Both the position numbers and the translations under genes were made by a program. The notes under the pieces were generated by a model that was not told the origin of the DNA, did not search any database, and was given only the letters and a program-made list of their open reading frames with translations. From the NCBI RefSeq assembly GCF_000430505.1, contig NZ_KE387152.1:633413-697412 (forward strand): 64,000 bases of DNA. Direction: 5' to 3'. This stretch comes from Eisenibacter elegans DSM 3317. GTDB lineage: Bacteria; Bacteroidota; Bacteroidia; Cytophagales; Microscillaceae. Shown here in pieces: positions 51,047 through 59,886 of the stretch. The number at the start of each line of letters is the position of its first letter. Within the stretch, counting starts at the first letter, position 1.

Positions 51047-53560
51047 TTATGCCTTGGCCTTAGAAAGCGAAAGTACCAGTTGGTCTCCTTCGCCGGTATA
51101 GTCTGCGTGAATGGTATCGCCTTCAGCAATATCTCCTTTCAAGATTTCCTCGGCGATTGGGTCTTCGAGGTATTTCTGAATGGCACGCGACAAGGGGCGA
51201 GCTCCATATTGCGGGTCATATCCTTTGTCAGAGAGGAAGTCTTTGGCTTTCTCGGTGAGCGTAACGATATAACCTAGAGTTTGGATGCGGGCAAACACTT
51301 TTTCGAGCATCAGGTCAATGATTTGGTGAATGTGCTCACGATTCAGTGAGTTGAATACAATCACATCATCCAAGCGATTCAAGAACTCTGGCGAGAAGGC
51401 CTTGCGCAAGGCACTCTGGATAGTGCTCTTCATTAGCTCACCTTCGGCATCTTGGCGCGATTGGGTGGCAAAACCTACCCCTGCACCGAAGTCTTTCAGG
51501 TCGCGTACTCCGATGTTGGAAGTCATGATGATGACCGTGTTTTTGAAGTCTACACGGCGACCTAGGCCATCTGTCAAGATGCCGTCGTCCAGTACTTGTA
51601 GCAAAATATTGAACACGTCGGGGTGCGCTTTTTCGATTTCATCCAACAAGATTACACTGTAGGGCTTGCGGCGGATTTTCTCGGTCAGCTGACCTCCTTC
51701 TTCGTAACCTACGTATCCCGGAGGCGCTCCCACGAGGCGCGATACGGAGAACTTCTCCATATACTCACTCATATCGATACGTACTAGAGCATCTTCTTTG
51801 TCGAAGAGGTATTCGGCCAATTTTTTGGCCAATTCTGTTTTACCTACCCCTGTTGGACCAAGGAATACAAAGGAGCCGATGGGTTTTTTGGGGTCTTTCA
51901 AGCCCACGCGAGTACGTTGGATGGCTTTAACCAGCTTGAGCACTGCTTCATCTTGTCCAATAACCTTGCCTTTAAGGGCTTCTCCCATTTTGAGGATTTT
52001 ATCCCCCTCTTTGGTGGCAATACGTTGGGTAGGGATACCGGTCATCATCGCTACTACTTCGGCTACGTTATCTTCCGACACGGTGTAACGCTTCTTCTTG
52101 GTTTCTTCTTCCCAATTTTGCTTGGCTACTTCAAGGTCTTGTTGTAGGCGTTTTTCCTTGTCGCGCAGTTGCGCGGCTTCTTCATACTTTTGGTTGCGTA
52201 CGACTTGGTTTTTCTCACGCTTGATTTCCTCGATACGTTCTTCGAGCTGTAAGATTTCTTCAGGCACTTGAATATTGCTGATGTGTACGCGAGCGCCAGC
52301 CTCATCGAGTACGTCGATTGCCTTATCAGGCAGGAAGCGGTCGCTGATATAGCGATCAGAGAGCTTTACGCAAGCCGCCAGCGCTTCGTCGGTATAGTTG
52401 ACGTGGTGGTGGTCTTGGTATTTGTCTTTGATATTGTTCAAAATTTCGAGTGTTTCTTCAGGCGTAGTAGCATCTACCATCACCACTTGGAAGCGGCGTG
52501 CCAAGGCGCCATCTTTCTCGATGTATTGGCGGTATTCGTCGAGTGTTGTAGCGCCAATGCATTGGATTTCGCCGCGAGCCAGCGCAGGCTTGAACATATT
52601 GGAGGCATCGAGAGAGCCTGAAGCTCCACCAGCGCCTACAATAGTATGTAGTTCATCGATGAAAAGAATCACCTCAGGTGATTTTTCGAGCTCGTTCATC
52701 ACAGCCTTCATACGTTCTTCAAACTGGCCACGGTATTTGGTACCAGCTACAAGCGAGGCAAGATCAAGCGTAACGACACGTTTGCCAAAGAGCACGCGGG
52801 ATACTTTTTTCTGAACGATACGTAGCGCCAAGCCTTCGGCGATAGCTGTTTTACCAACACCAGGCTCACCTATCAAGATAGGGTTATTTTTCTTGCGGCG
52901 GCTCAAGATTTGGGCCACACGCTCAATTTCCTTCTCACGCCCTACGATGGGGTCAAGTTTGTTGGCTTCGGCCAACTTAGTGAGATCGCGACCAAAATTA
53001 TCGAGCACTGGGGTGCGTGATTTTTCGGAAGAGGCCGAAGAAGAACGAGGAGAGCCGGTGCCGCCTCCAAACATCGATTTTTCTTCGTCGTTTTCATCTG
53101 TGTCGGCATTCATAGGCTGATTGCCGGTGCGTTGATCGAGCATATCTTTGATGGTATCGTAGTTGATGTCATACTGATGCAGGATTTGTGTTGCGATACT
53201 GTCATCATCCCTAAGGATAGACAGCAGCAAATGCTCTGTACCAATGAGCTGACTTTTGAATATTTTGGCTTCTAAATAAGTGATTCTCAGTACCTTTTCA
53301 GATTGTTTAGTTAAGGGGATATTAGCCAAATTTTTGACATTTCCTTTGGCTGTTTTGCGGGTAGCCTCTTCGATGGTGTTACGCAAGTCATCGAGCGTAA
53401 CGCCCAGCTTTTTGAGCAGTCCCACAGCAATCCCTTCTCCTTCCCTGATGATACCCAGAAGCAAGTGTTCTGTGCCAATGTAGTCGTGGCCCAAGCGAAG
53501 CGCTTCTTCACGACTTAAGGAAATAACTTCCTTCACTCTGTTTGAAAATTTTGCTTCCAT
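51047..53560 (-). CDS. clpC: ATP-dependent Clp protease ATPase subunit ClpC
   Basis: 837 residues. Two ClpN repeats (about 3-75 and 78-150: [20 protein letters not shown] and [15 protein letters not shown]). First AAA+ module with [15 protein letters not shown] and [13 protein letters not shown], a UVR/coiled middle segment ([20 protein letters not shown]), then second AAA+ module with [19 protein letters not shown] and [17 protein letters not shown], and the D2-small domain. It unfolds proteins for ClpP degradation. clpP is not in this window. It has the normal length and all nucleotide-binding residues. The gene is preceded by the wbqC-like gene. Confidence 0.96.
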   Translation of the reverse strand: MEAKFSNRVKEVISLSREEALRLGHDYIGTEHLLLGIIREGEGIAVGLLKKLGVTLDDLRNTIEEATRKTAKGNVKNLANIPLTKQSEKVLRITYLEAKIFKSQLIGTEHLLLSILRDDDSIATQILHQYDINYDTIKDMLDQRTGNQPMNADTDENDEEKSMFGGGTGSPRSSSASSEKSRTPVLDNFGRDLTKLAEANKLDPIVGREKEIERVAQILSRRKKNNPILIGEPGVGKTAIAEGLALRIVQKKVSRVLFGKRVVTLDLASLVAGTKYRGQFEERMKAVMNELEKSPEVILFIDELHTIVGAGGASGSLDASNMFKPALARGEIQCIGATTLDEYRQYIEKDGALARRFQVVMVDATTPEETLEILNNIKDKYQDHHHVNYTDEALAACVKLSDRYISDRFLPDKAIDVLDEAGARVHISNIQVPEEILQLEERIEEIKREKNQVVRNQKYEEAAQLRDKEKRLQQDLEVAKQNWEEETKKKRYTVSEDNVAEVVAMMTGIPTQRIATKEGDKILKMGEALKGKVIGQDEAVLKLVKAIQRTRVGLKDPKKPIGSFVFLGPTGVGKTELAKKLAEYLFDKEDALVRIDMSEYMEKFSVSRLVGAPPGYVGYEEGGQLTEKIRRKPYSVILLDEIEKAHPDVFNILLQVLDDGILTDGLGRRVDFKNTVIIMTSNIGVRDLKDFGAGVGFATQSRQDAEGELMKSTIQSALRKAFSPEFLNRLDDVIVFNSLNREHIHQIIDLMLEKVFARIQTLGYIVTLTEKAKDFLSDKGYDPQYGARPLSRAIQKYLEDPIAEEILKGDIAEGDTIHADYTGEGDQLVLSLSKAKA

Positions 53561-53637
53561 ATGTATATCAAATAAACAGTTGTTTCTCTTGAGTGGCTGG
53601 TTTAATTAAGCAACGATAGTAAATAATAAGGACAATC

Positions 53638-54315
53638 TCAAATTAATTGCTGCAAAAGGTGTGTTTTGTTGAAATTTTGTTGCAGGTAGCTGCGCGCTTC
53701 TACTCCACAACAAAACAAGAGGTCTAGTATACTTAAATTAGGTACAAATTCCTCAAAAGGTTTGCCAAAGACTTGCAGATAAGGTTTTGTGTCATTTTGT
53801 CTGCCGGGGGCATATCCCTTTTTGGGGTGTATTAGGTCTCGTAGGTCTTGCTCAGAGGGAGGTAAATCTGCCTGAGCCTGATATTGTGTGCTTTTTTGAG
53901 GGGTTTGGCTGGCGCCAAGTATTTGCAGACAAGTTGTCAGTAGTGCCCAGTTAAAATCAGCGAGCAGGTCATATTGTTGGGCGTATATAGGGGTGAAATA
54001 ATCGGCATAATGTTCAAAATAAGGAGCTTTGCGGTAGGCAGTGACGATGCTTCGCCAATGAATTTGTTGCCAACGCTGGCTATTATCAATCATCACCTGA
54101 CACATCGCTTGCTTGTGTTGGCTGTTGCCTTTGATGATAGGTATGGAGAGTGGTACAATACCTTGGCTACTAAGGATATAACAACGATTGCGGTAGCTTT
54201 GTTTTTGATAGTGTTCGTGAATATCGACCTTTACTTTGTCGGGGGCAGCCATACAAACGGCCATATAGGCCAAGCAGGGGGCGTATTGTAGGTCTATTAA
54301 ATACTTTTCAGGCAT
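53638..54315 (-). CDS. WbqC-family protein
   Basis: 225 residues, with LIDLQYAPCLAYMAVCMAAP at the start replacing the usual LPxxYFPPxxYFxxl pattern of WbqC, then IHEHYQKQSYRNRCYILSSQ and the central QQIHWRSIVTAYRKAPYFEHYADYF motif. WbqC-like proteins appear in surface polysaccharide or glycolipid loci and are thought to be glycosyltransferase- or sugar-modifying-related, without demonstrated chemistry. Here it is upstream of clpC on the same strand with 78 bp between, so co-transcription is possible. Confidence 0.85.
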   Translation of the reverse strand: MPEKYLIDLQYAPCLAYMAVCMAAPDKVKVDIHEHYQKQSYRNRCYILSSQGIVPLSIPIIKGNSQHKQAMCQVMIDNSQRWQQIHWRSIVTAYRKAPYFEHYADYFTPIYAQQYDLLADFNWALLTTCLQILGASQTPQKSTQYQAQADLPPSEQDLRDLIHPKKGYAPGRQNDTKPYLQVFGKPFEEFVPNLSILDLLFCCGVEARSYLQQNFNKTHLLQQLI

Positions 54316-54421
54316 TCAGAGAGAGTTGTTTGTTTTCATGTGTACGCAACTTTACGCCAAAAGGTCTGACCAGTTGGCTGCGAATTTATTGGCGAAGATA
54401 GCACAAACAGCCGCAAGTTTG

Positions 54422-54429
54422 TATCTTTG
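54422..54429 (+). promoter_or_regulatory. -7 element before the acyltransferase gene
   Basis: TATCTTTG matches TAnnTTTG and lies 29 bp before the start at 54458. The -33 half is unclear. Confidence 0.45.
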
Positions 54430-54457
54430 CAGCAAGGCATAACTATGTTTATACGCA

Positions 54458-55345
54458 ATGTGGCTGTTAAAGTTGCTTTCTTTATTCCCTACTAGGGTAC
54501 TTTATATTTTTTCAGACCTACTCTTTTTGTTGCTATACTACATTGTGCGGTATCGTTATAAAACTGTGCGTCAGAATATTAGCCAGTCTTTTCCTGAGAA
54601 GAGCGAGGCCGAGCACCGGCAGATTATTCGGCAGTGGTACACCCAATTTTGTGATTTAATTTTTGAGACCGTCCGCCTGATGAGCATCAGCCGCGCAGAG
54701 TTGCAACGGCGCGTTCAGTTCAAAAATCTAGATTTACTGACTTCTAAGATAGCCCACGGCCAATCTGTATTGGCACTGACTACCCACCATTGTAACTGGG
54801 AGTGGCTCCTCAACGCCACGGCTGCCTCGGTATCTTTTCCGATAGATGCGGTATATAAGCCGCTATCCAACCCCCTTGGCGCGTCATTTATGCAACAAAT
54901 TCGGGGGCGTTTTGGCGCTTCGCCCGTAGCGATGAATATGGTCTTGCGTGAGATTATCCGCCGCAAAGGCCACGAACAACATGTGGTGGCGATGGTGGCG
55001 GATCAGCGGCCTTTCGGCAATTTACCAGAACATTATTATTGGGCAGATTTTTTGGGAAGGGAAACAGCCTTCTATATAGGTGCAGAGAAGATCGCTCGCA
55101 AGACCAATTTTCCTGTACTTTTTATCGGGATGCGCCCCGGCGCAAAACGCGGCCATTATGAGGTGTTTTTTGAAGAAATTGCCCTCCCGCCATATCATGA
55201 GTATTATCCCAATGCCATACTAGACAAATACATTGCCCTAAGCGAGGAGCTCATCCGTCAATACCCTGCCAACTACCTTTGGTCTCACGACCGCTGGCGC
55301 GACCAACGGCCCTGGCATCAAACATCTGCCGCCCATTCTGAATAA
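54458..55345 (+). CDS. Lipid A biosynthesis acyltransferase (LpxL/HtrB-like)
   Basis: 295 residues. An N-terminal membrane helix (about 10-30) is followed by the acyltransferase signature TTHHCNWEWLL, a His110-x4-Glu115 motif. Then come DAVYKPLSNPLGASFMQQIR and MVADQRPFGNLPEHYYWADF, which fit the HtrB/MsbB family, with the FLGRETAFYIGAEKIARKTN substrate-binding segment. It adds a secondary acyl chain to a lipid A precursor or an ornithine-type lipid in Bacteroidota, at the inner-membrane face. Monocistronic. Confidence 0.9.
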   Translation: MWLLKLLSLFPTRVLYIFSDLLFLLLYYIVRYRYKTVRQNISQSFPEKSEAEHRQIIRQWYTQFCDLIFETVRLMSISRAELQRRVQFKNLDLLTSKIAHGQSVLALTTHHCNWEWLLNATAASVSFPIDAVYKPLSNPLGASFMQQIRGRFGASPVAMNMVLREIIRRKGHEQHVVAMVADQRPFGNLPEHYYWADFLGRETAFYIGAEKIARKTNFPVLFIGMRPGAKRGHYEVFFEEIALPPYHEYYPNAILDKYIALSEELIRQYPANYLWSHDRWRDQRPWHQTSAAHSE

Positions 55346-55503
55346 CAAACGCCGACAAAGTATCTCAAAAAAGTTGTGATGTTGTCGAAGATTTGCGTAT
55401 TTTCAAGCCCGAAAATAATAGCATCATTCTTGCATCAACATATTTCACATTACTTATCTGTCGTCGAGCCACGACGCTCTAGCGATACAACAACTAACTC
55501 ACT

Positions 55504-56145
55504 ATGAAACGGCTATCGATAGTTTTACTTATCGCTATAAATGCGTATATTGCGTTTAACCAATACCTAAGCTATAGGCGATACAACCCCCCCACCAATT
55601 ACCATTATCCTATAGCCCCCGAAGACTCTATCGATGTTCATTACCACCGCCCCGAAGCTGTAACCGAATATTATCGTGTGGCCAATGAGGCTGGGGTATT
55701 TGCCCGCAAAGTATGGTTCAATGATGGCATTGATGTGCTCTTTCCTGATGAACGTGATGAGCAAAGCCTAATGGCCAGTACCTATTATAACCAACTCATC
55801 AGCCAAGCTCGGGAGTTAGAAGCCCGCCTCCGAGCCTCCAAAAAACTCAAAAAAGCCAAGTATGACAACGAGGCCATTGCTTTTATAGAAGAAAAAGGTA
55901 TCGCTCAAGACGAGTACATGATGTATAAGGCCGTACAAGAGCGCCCCTTGAGTAAAGGAGATACTTCGGCAGTTGTTTGGAAAGTACAGGGGATTCTCAT
56001 AAAATTGGGCTATGATATTCCACATGACGGCCTTTTTATCGAAATTACAGAAGATGCAGTCAAAAAATTTCAAAAAAGCCGCAAATTGTTAGCCTCTGGC
56101 AAAGTAGACGAAATGACGATGCGAGAGCTACTGAAACACCAATAA
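55504..56145 (+). CDS. Membrane-anchored peptidoglycan-binding protein
   Basis: 213 residues. An N-terminal transmembrane helix (about 3-18, LSIVLLIAINAYIAF) leads to a periplasmic helical part, and the C-terminal PG_binding_1 domain (about 150-210): TSAVVWKVQGILIKLGYDIP, then DAVKKFQKSRKLLASGKVDE and MTMRELLKH. It probably attaches the inner membrane to the cell wall. It lies 46 bp upstream of the coiled-coil/GTPase operon on the same strand and may be its first gene, which would tie that system to the cell wall. Confidence 0.8.
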   Translation: MKRLSIVLLIAINAYIAFNQYLSYRRYNPPTNYHYPIAPEDSIDVHYHRPEAVTEYYRVANEAGVFARKVWFNDGIDVLFPDERDEQSLMASTYYNQLISQARELEARLRASKKLKKAKYDNEAIAFIEEKGIAQDEYMMYKAVQERPLSKGDTSAVVWKVQGILIKLGYDIPHDGLFIEITEDAVKKFQKSRKLLASGKVDEMTMRELLKHQ

Positions 56146-56191
56146 CCCCTTTATATTCAAACACTTACCCACACAAATAACCCCCAAAACT

Positions 56192-56533
56192 ATGAGCAAC
56201 GGCAGTAACTACGCAGACGAAATGTACAAAAATAGACTCGAAGAGGTCAAGAATTTGCTTTTCGGGCAAAACATCGAAAACTATGAGGAGCAAATTCAAC
56301 AGATTCAACAAAATATCAACCAAAGCCAGCAGGTATTGCTTGCCAAAATTGAAGAAGTGAAAAACGAGCTGTTGCAAGCCCTCAAAGAAACACAAACCAA
56401 TATGGGTGAGCGCCTCAAAGCACTTGAAGAAGCAGCACAAGCTGAGCTTGAGCGCCAAGACAAAGCCCATGTGAGCAAACAAGCCCTTAGTGCTTCTTTG
56501 GAAAATATTTCTAAAACCTTGCTCAACAACTAA
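56192..56533 (+). CDS. Small coiled-coil protein of the GTPase operon
   Basis: 113 residues, almost entirely helical. An N-terminal motif NRLEEVKNLLFGQNIENYEE (about 14-34) resembles the L-x2-L-RxLLxG-type repeat seen in the two following proteins and in the N-termini of cyanobacterial OmpA-type envelope proteins. A heptad-rich coiled coil follows from 35 to 90 (QIQQIQQNINQSQQVLLAKI), ending KTLLNN. No signal peptide, so cytoplasmic. Stop to next start 22 bp. Likely a structural or adaptor partner of the GTPase. Confidence 0.75.
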   Translation: MSNGSNYADEMYKNRLEEVKNLLFGQNIENYEEQIQQIQQNINQSQQVLLAKIEEVKNELLQALKETQTNMGERLKALEEAAQAELERQDKAHVSKQALSASLENISKTLLNN

Positions 56534-56555
56534 ATAAAACAACGCCCCCAACCTC

Positions 56556-57287
56556 ATGGAAGATCAAGAAAAAAACGAACCCACCAACCCTAGCCCTCAA
56601 GCCGAGCAGCAAGCCCAAGAGCCTGCTACTGCCAAACAGGCTACTATGGATGCTTCTAAGATAGATGCCTTCCGAGAGCTGATTATAGGGCCCGAGAAGC
56701 GTGAAATGCAAACCCAAATCCAAGGAATGAAGGAGCTTTTCACAGCCATGCTTATCGAAAACCGTAAGGAGTATGATACGCAAGTAGGCGAGATGAAGCA
56801 GATTTTTGTAGAGGCGCTGGAGCAAAACCGCAAGGTGTTTCAGGAGCAAATGCAAGAACTCTACGACAAGCTCCCCCGTATGATACAAGGAGCTTCTCAG
56901 CAGAGTACTGCCGAAGCCGCCATGCAGCATATTCTACTGACAGAGCTAACCCAACAGGCCGCGCCCGCAGCCCAGCAAGGACTCTCGCGCCTAGATGCAG
57001 TCAAAGAGCTGATTGCAGGCCAACAGATGAAAGACATCGATAAGCGCCTCCTCAAAGCTCAACAGGAAATAGGACAGGTAACCGATGCCACCCATCAGGC
57101 CTTACTCTCGATGACCCAGACCCTCAGCGAGGAAATCCGCCAAATGGAAGAGGAATTTACCCAAAAAATGCATCAAACTGTAGAGCGTATCAGCGCCAAA
57201 CTGCACCAGAACGACCAAAAGCAAGCCGACAAGGCTACGGCGGCTCAGTGGATAGCAGAAGTGGCACAGAAAATAACCCAAGCCTAA
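56556..57287 (+). CDS. Coiled-coil protein with two LREL-type repeats
   Basis: 243 residues. A Glu/Gln/Pro-rich leader (1-35), then unit 1 SKIDAFRELIIGPEKREMQT (about 34-54) and unit 2 SRLDAVKELIAGQQMKDIDK (about 143-163); the two are clearly related. Each is followed by a long amphipathic coiled coil. The same signature appears in the neighbours 56192-56533 and 57301-58113, so the three proteins probably share a common interaction module. No signal peptide. It lies 13 bp before the next gene. Confidence 0.75.
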   Translation: MEDQEKNEPTNPSPQAEQQAQEPATAKQATMDASKIDAFRELIIGPEKREMQTQIQGMKELFTAMLIENRKEYDTQVGEMKQIFVEALEQNRKVFQEQMQELYDKLPRMIQGASQQSTAEAAMQHILLTELTQQAAPAAQQGLSRLDAVKELIAGQQMKDIDKRLLKAQQEIGQVTDATHQALLSMTQTLSEEIRQMEEEFTQKMHQTVERISAKLHQNDQKQADKATAAQWIAEVAQKITQA

Positions 57288-57300
57288 TACCACCCCTCTT

Positions 57301-58113
57301 ATGGAGTCACAAGCCCAAGAAGATGAAGTACTGAAGCAGTTGCGCGAACTCTTGCTGGCTGATGAATTGCAGCAGAGGGAAGAACTGCGCCAAGAGTTGG
57401 AAACAATCAAGGCGCAGCTAGACCCTTTGGTGGCTCAAAAGGTAGAATCGCTTACCAATAAATTGCTCGAACTGTCGGAGCCGGTCATTAGCCAAAAAGT
57501 CCATAGTGAACTGATGCAAGCGCAAGATACCATCGCACACGCAATCCAGCCTATGCTGGGGCGTATGGTCAGCAGCTACATCAAACGTGAGCTAGAACGC
57601 CTCTCGGATAATATCGACCAGCGCCTCGAACGGGCATTCTCTCTAAAAAATATCTTCAAACAATTCTCCGCTTTGTGGGAAGGAGTCAGCTACCGCGATG
57701 TGTTGTTACAAGAAAGCAACAAAGCCCGCGTAGAAGAGGTATATGTCATCAACCAAGCGTCAGGGCTTTTGGTGGGTAAATACTCCACCGGAGATACCAT
57801 AGACCAAGACCTGATAGCCGGCATGCTTACGGCTATTAAAGCCTTTATTGAAGACGCATTCAAGCAAAAAGGTGGCTCCTTGGATATGATAGAATATGGC
57901 TCACTCAAAATCATTCTCCATAATTACTACCGCTTTTATATCGCAGTAGTGGTGTCTGGAGTGGTCAACTCGGCCACCAAAAATGGATTGATAGAGTATA
58001 TGAACGTCTTTGCTGAAAAATTCCTCTCCCAACCACCGGAGATGATCAGTGAAGAAGATATTGGACAAAAATTAGCACAATATTTCGGAAAACTCCATGC
58101 AGCAAATCAGTAA
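57301..58113 (+). CDS. Coiled-coil protein related to the N-terminus of OmpA-type envelope proteins
   Basis: 270 residues. N-terminal VLKQLRELLLADELQQREEL (about 9-30) is the same LREL motif, then a coiled coil (30-90). The C-terminal domain (about 115-265) has RLERAFSLKNIFKQFSALWE and GVSYRDVLLQESNKARVEEV, followed by VINQASGLLVGKYSTGDTID, DLIAGMLTAIKAFIEDAF and YRFYIAVVVSGVVNSATK. This domain resembles the conserved cytoplasmic N-terminal part of large cyanobacterial and Bacteroidota OmpA-like proteins; here the OmpA domain itself is absent. The last 17 bp overlap the start of the GTPase gene, so translation is coupled. Confidence 0.75.
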   Translation: MESQAQEDEVLKQLRELLLADELQQREELRQELETIKAQLDPLVAQKVESLTNKLLELSEPVISQKVHSELMQAQDTIAHAIQPMLGRMVSSYIKRELERLSDNIDQRLERAFSLKNIFKQFSALWEGVSYRDVLLQESNKARVEEVYVINQASGLLVGKYSTGDTIDQDLIAGMLTAIKAFIEDAFKQKGGSLDMIEYGSLKIILHNYYRFYIAVVVSGVVNSATKNGLIEYMNVFAEKFLSQPPEMISEEDIGQKLAQYFGKLHAANQ

Positions 58114-58585
58114 AAAAGTTATTTTAGTCGGGCACTTCGGCGTGGGAAAGTCCTCACTAGTGCGTCAGTTTGTTTATCAAAAATTCTCTGATGAGTATCT
58201 TACTACCTTGGGAGTAAAGATTGATAAAAAGCTCGTCGAGTTTGCTGCCCATACCGTCAACATGATTATCTGGGATGTGGCCGGAGAGGTTACCCAGAAA
58301 AAAGTACCAACTTCGTATTATCTCGGAGCGCATGGTATTATTTATGTGTTTGATTTGAGCCGCTCGTCTACCTTCCAAAATGTGAAAGAAGATATTGATT
58401 ACCTTCGGAAAATGCTGCCACAGGCGCATTTCTGTGTGGTAGGCAATAAACGCGATTTGGTCAAGGATGAAGATATCGCTGAAGTAAAACAGAGCTTCCC
58501 GCTAGAGATTAATTTTTTGACCAGTGCGCGCACTGGCGAACACGTAGAAGAGATGTTTCGATACATTGCAGAACAAATGACCTAG
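58097..58585 (+). CDS. Rab/Ras-like small GTPase
   Basis: 162 residues, the length of a minimal Ras domain. G1 is GHFGVGKS (12-19); Thr37 sits in the switch I position of Ras Thr35. G3 is W59-D-V-A-G63 with Glu64 where Ras has the catalytic Gln61, a change that usually alters hydrolysis. G4 is NKRD (117-120) and G5 TSAR (142-145). The C-terminus has no prenylation cysteine, as expected for a bacterial protein. Its fold is closest to Rab/Rup-type bacterial Ras relatives rather than MglA. It starts inside the preceding gene, and its TAG stop is immediately followed by the ATG of the phosphatase. Confidence 0.88.
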   Translation: MQQISKKVILVGHFGVGKSSLVRQFVYQKFSDEYLTTLGVKIDKKLVEFAAHTVNMIIWDVAGEVTQKKVPTSYYLGAHGIIYVFDLSRSSTFQNVKEDIDYLRKMLPQAHFCVVGNKRDLVKDEDIAEVKQSFPLEINFLTSARTGEHVEEMFRYIAEQMT

Positions 58586-59803
58586 ATGGAGCAAGCCAAG
58601 CAATATTTGCTTCAGTACAAAGATTTGCATCAGCCCCAAATCCAGTTTGTACTCCTCAATACCGAAGGCCACGTGGTAGCCAGCGATGACGCTATTGTGT
58701 CGCTAAAAGACTATCAAACGCGCTCGGTATTTGGAGCGCTTAGCTTCTTTGAGCACCTTGCGCCTATCATACAAGCGTTGCAGCCACAAGATCAGCCGAT
58801 TGTTTTCCCAAGGCTCGAAATTTCAATTTTGGGAACAGAGGGGGTCTTTGACTTTATTTTTGAGGCATTTAGCCCCCAAGAGGGAGTACCACCGCTACTT
58901 GCCTGGCGGATAGAACAAAGCCAATACCACAACCAGTACCTCTATAAGGTACAACAAGAGCGCAACGAGTCGTTGATAGGCAACGACCAAGTACAACAAG
59001 AGCGCAAACGTGTCAAAAAGCTGCAAGCAGCCTTTGAACAAATACAGACACAATACCAACGGGTTCAGTCGCGCCGCTCACACTCCAGCCGCTACTTGTA
59101 TGAGCTCCAGCAGTTTTTGTTTACCCAACAAATTCAAGGAGTTCGGGCTTTTTTTCAAGATTGTGGCGCAGTCCTTTCTCCTAAAGACGAAGTATCGGCA
59201 GATTTCGTGTGGTTTTATCCACAAGGGCGGCATATTTGTGTGGTCTTTGGCGATATGTCGGGCATAGAAGCCGAGGCTTTGTACCAGACAATGGTCATCC
59301 AGCGTACCCTAGGGGATCTCATCAACAGCCATACTCCCAATGATTGTGAGGGCTTGTTATCGGCTCTTATCGCCTCCGAAACGCTCAAACAAGCTGATAT
59401 AGCCCTAGACCGGTTTTTTAAGGTGGCGGTGTTATCATTGGATTTGCAAACTCAGGTGCTCAGATATGCCGCCATCAAGCAGGATGCGTTGTTTGTGCAA
59501 GCCGACGGAGCCGTCCACCAACTTAGTCCGACACACAATCACCAAGGCCAATTGCTGGAGCAGGCTGTGTCTCTACAATACCAAAGCGGTGCGCAAATCT
59601 ACCTACTGTCTGACGGGTACTCCCAGCAAATAGGTGAAAGCAGCAATACCAAGTGGGGCGAAAAACGCATCCAACAGCTGTTACAACCTTCGGCAGCAAG
59701 CCTGCAAACGCAGGCGCAGGCATTCCAGAAAGCTTTTGACGAATGGCGTGGCAGCTACCCTCAAACGGATGATGCTACCTTTTTGGCACTCAAGCTGGCC
59801 TGA
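58586..59803 (+). CDS. SpoIIE/PP2C-type phosphatase of the GTPase operon
   Basis: 405 residues. An N-terminal PAS-like sensor segment (about 15-110; IQFVLLNTEGHVVASDDAI) is followed by a coiled coil (120-165). The SpoIIE phosphatase domain (about 175-403) keeps the metal-binding Asp residues: SADF (Asp206), GDMSG (Asp223), SDGYSQQ (Asp343) and TDDATFLALKL (Asp395, Asp396). It lacks membrane helices, unlike the HAMP phosphatase at 46845-48749. Direct stop-start contact with the GTPase (58585/58586) implies the two proteins work together, perhaps as a GTPase-controlled phosphatase. The target, possibly a STAS protein, is not encoded nearby. Confidence 0.85.
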   Translation: MEQAKQYLLQYKDLHQPQIQFVLLNTEGHVVASDDAIVSLKDYQTRSVFGALSFFEHLAPIIQALQPQDQPIVFPRLEISILGTEGVFDFIFEAFSPQEGVPPLLAWRIEQSQYHNQYLYKVQQERNESLIGNDQVQQERKRVKKLQAAFEQIQTQYQRVQSRRSHSSRYLYELQQFLFTQQIQGVRAFFQDCGAVLSPKDEVSADFVWFYPQGRHICVVFGDMSGIEAEALYQTMVIQRTLGDLINSHTPNDCEGLLSALIASETLKQADIALDRFFKVAVLSLDLQTQVLRYAAIKQDALFVQADGAVHQLSPTHNHQGQLLEQAVSLQYQSGAQIYLLSDGYSQQIGESSNTKWGEKRIQQLLQPSAASLQTQAQAFQKAFDEWRGSYPQTDDATFLALKLA

Positions 59804-59886
59804 TGCATTTGGGTATGGTAGCCGTCTTTTTCTGATTTAATCTTACCTTTGCAGGCGATAGACCTGCTTACAAGAACACACCCCAA

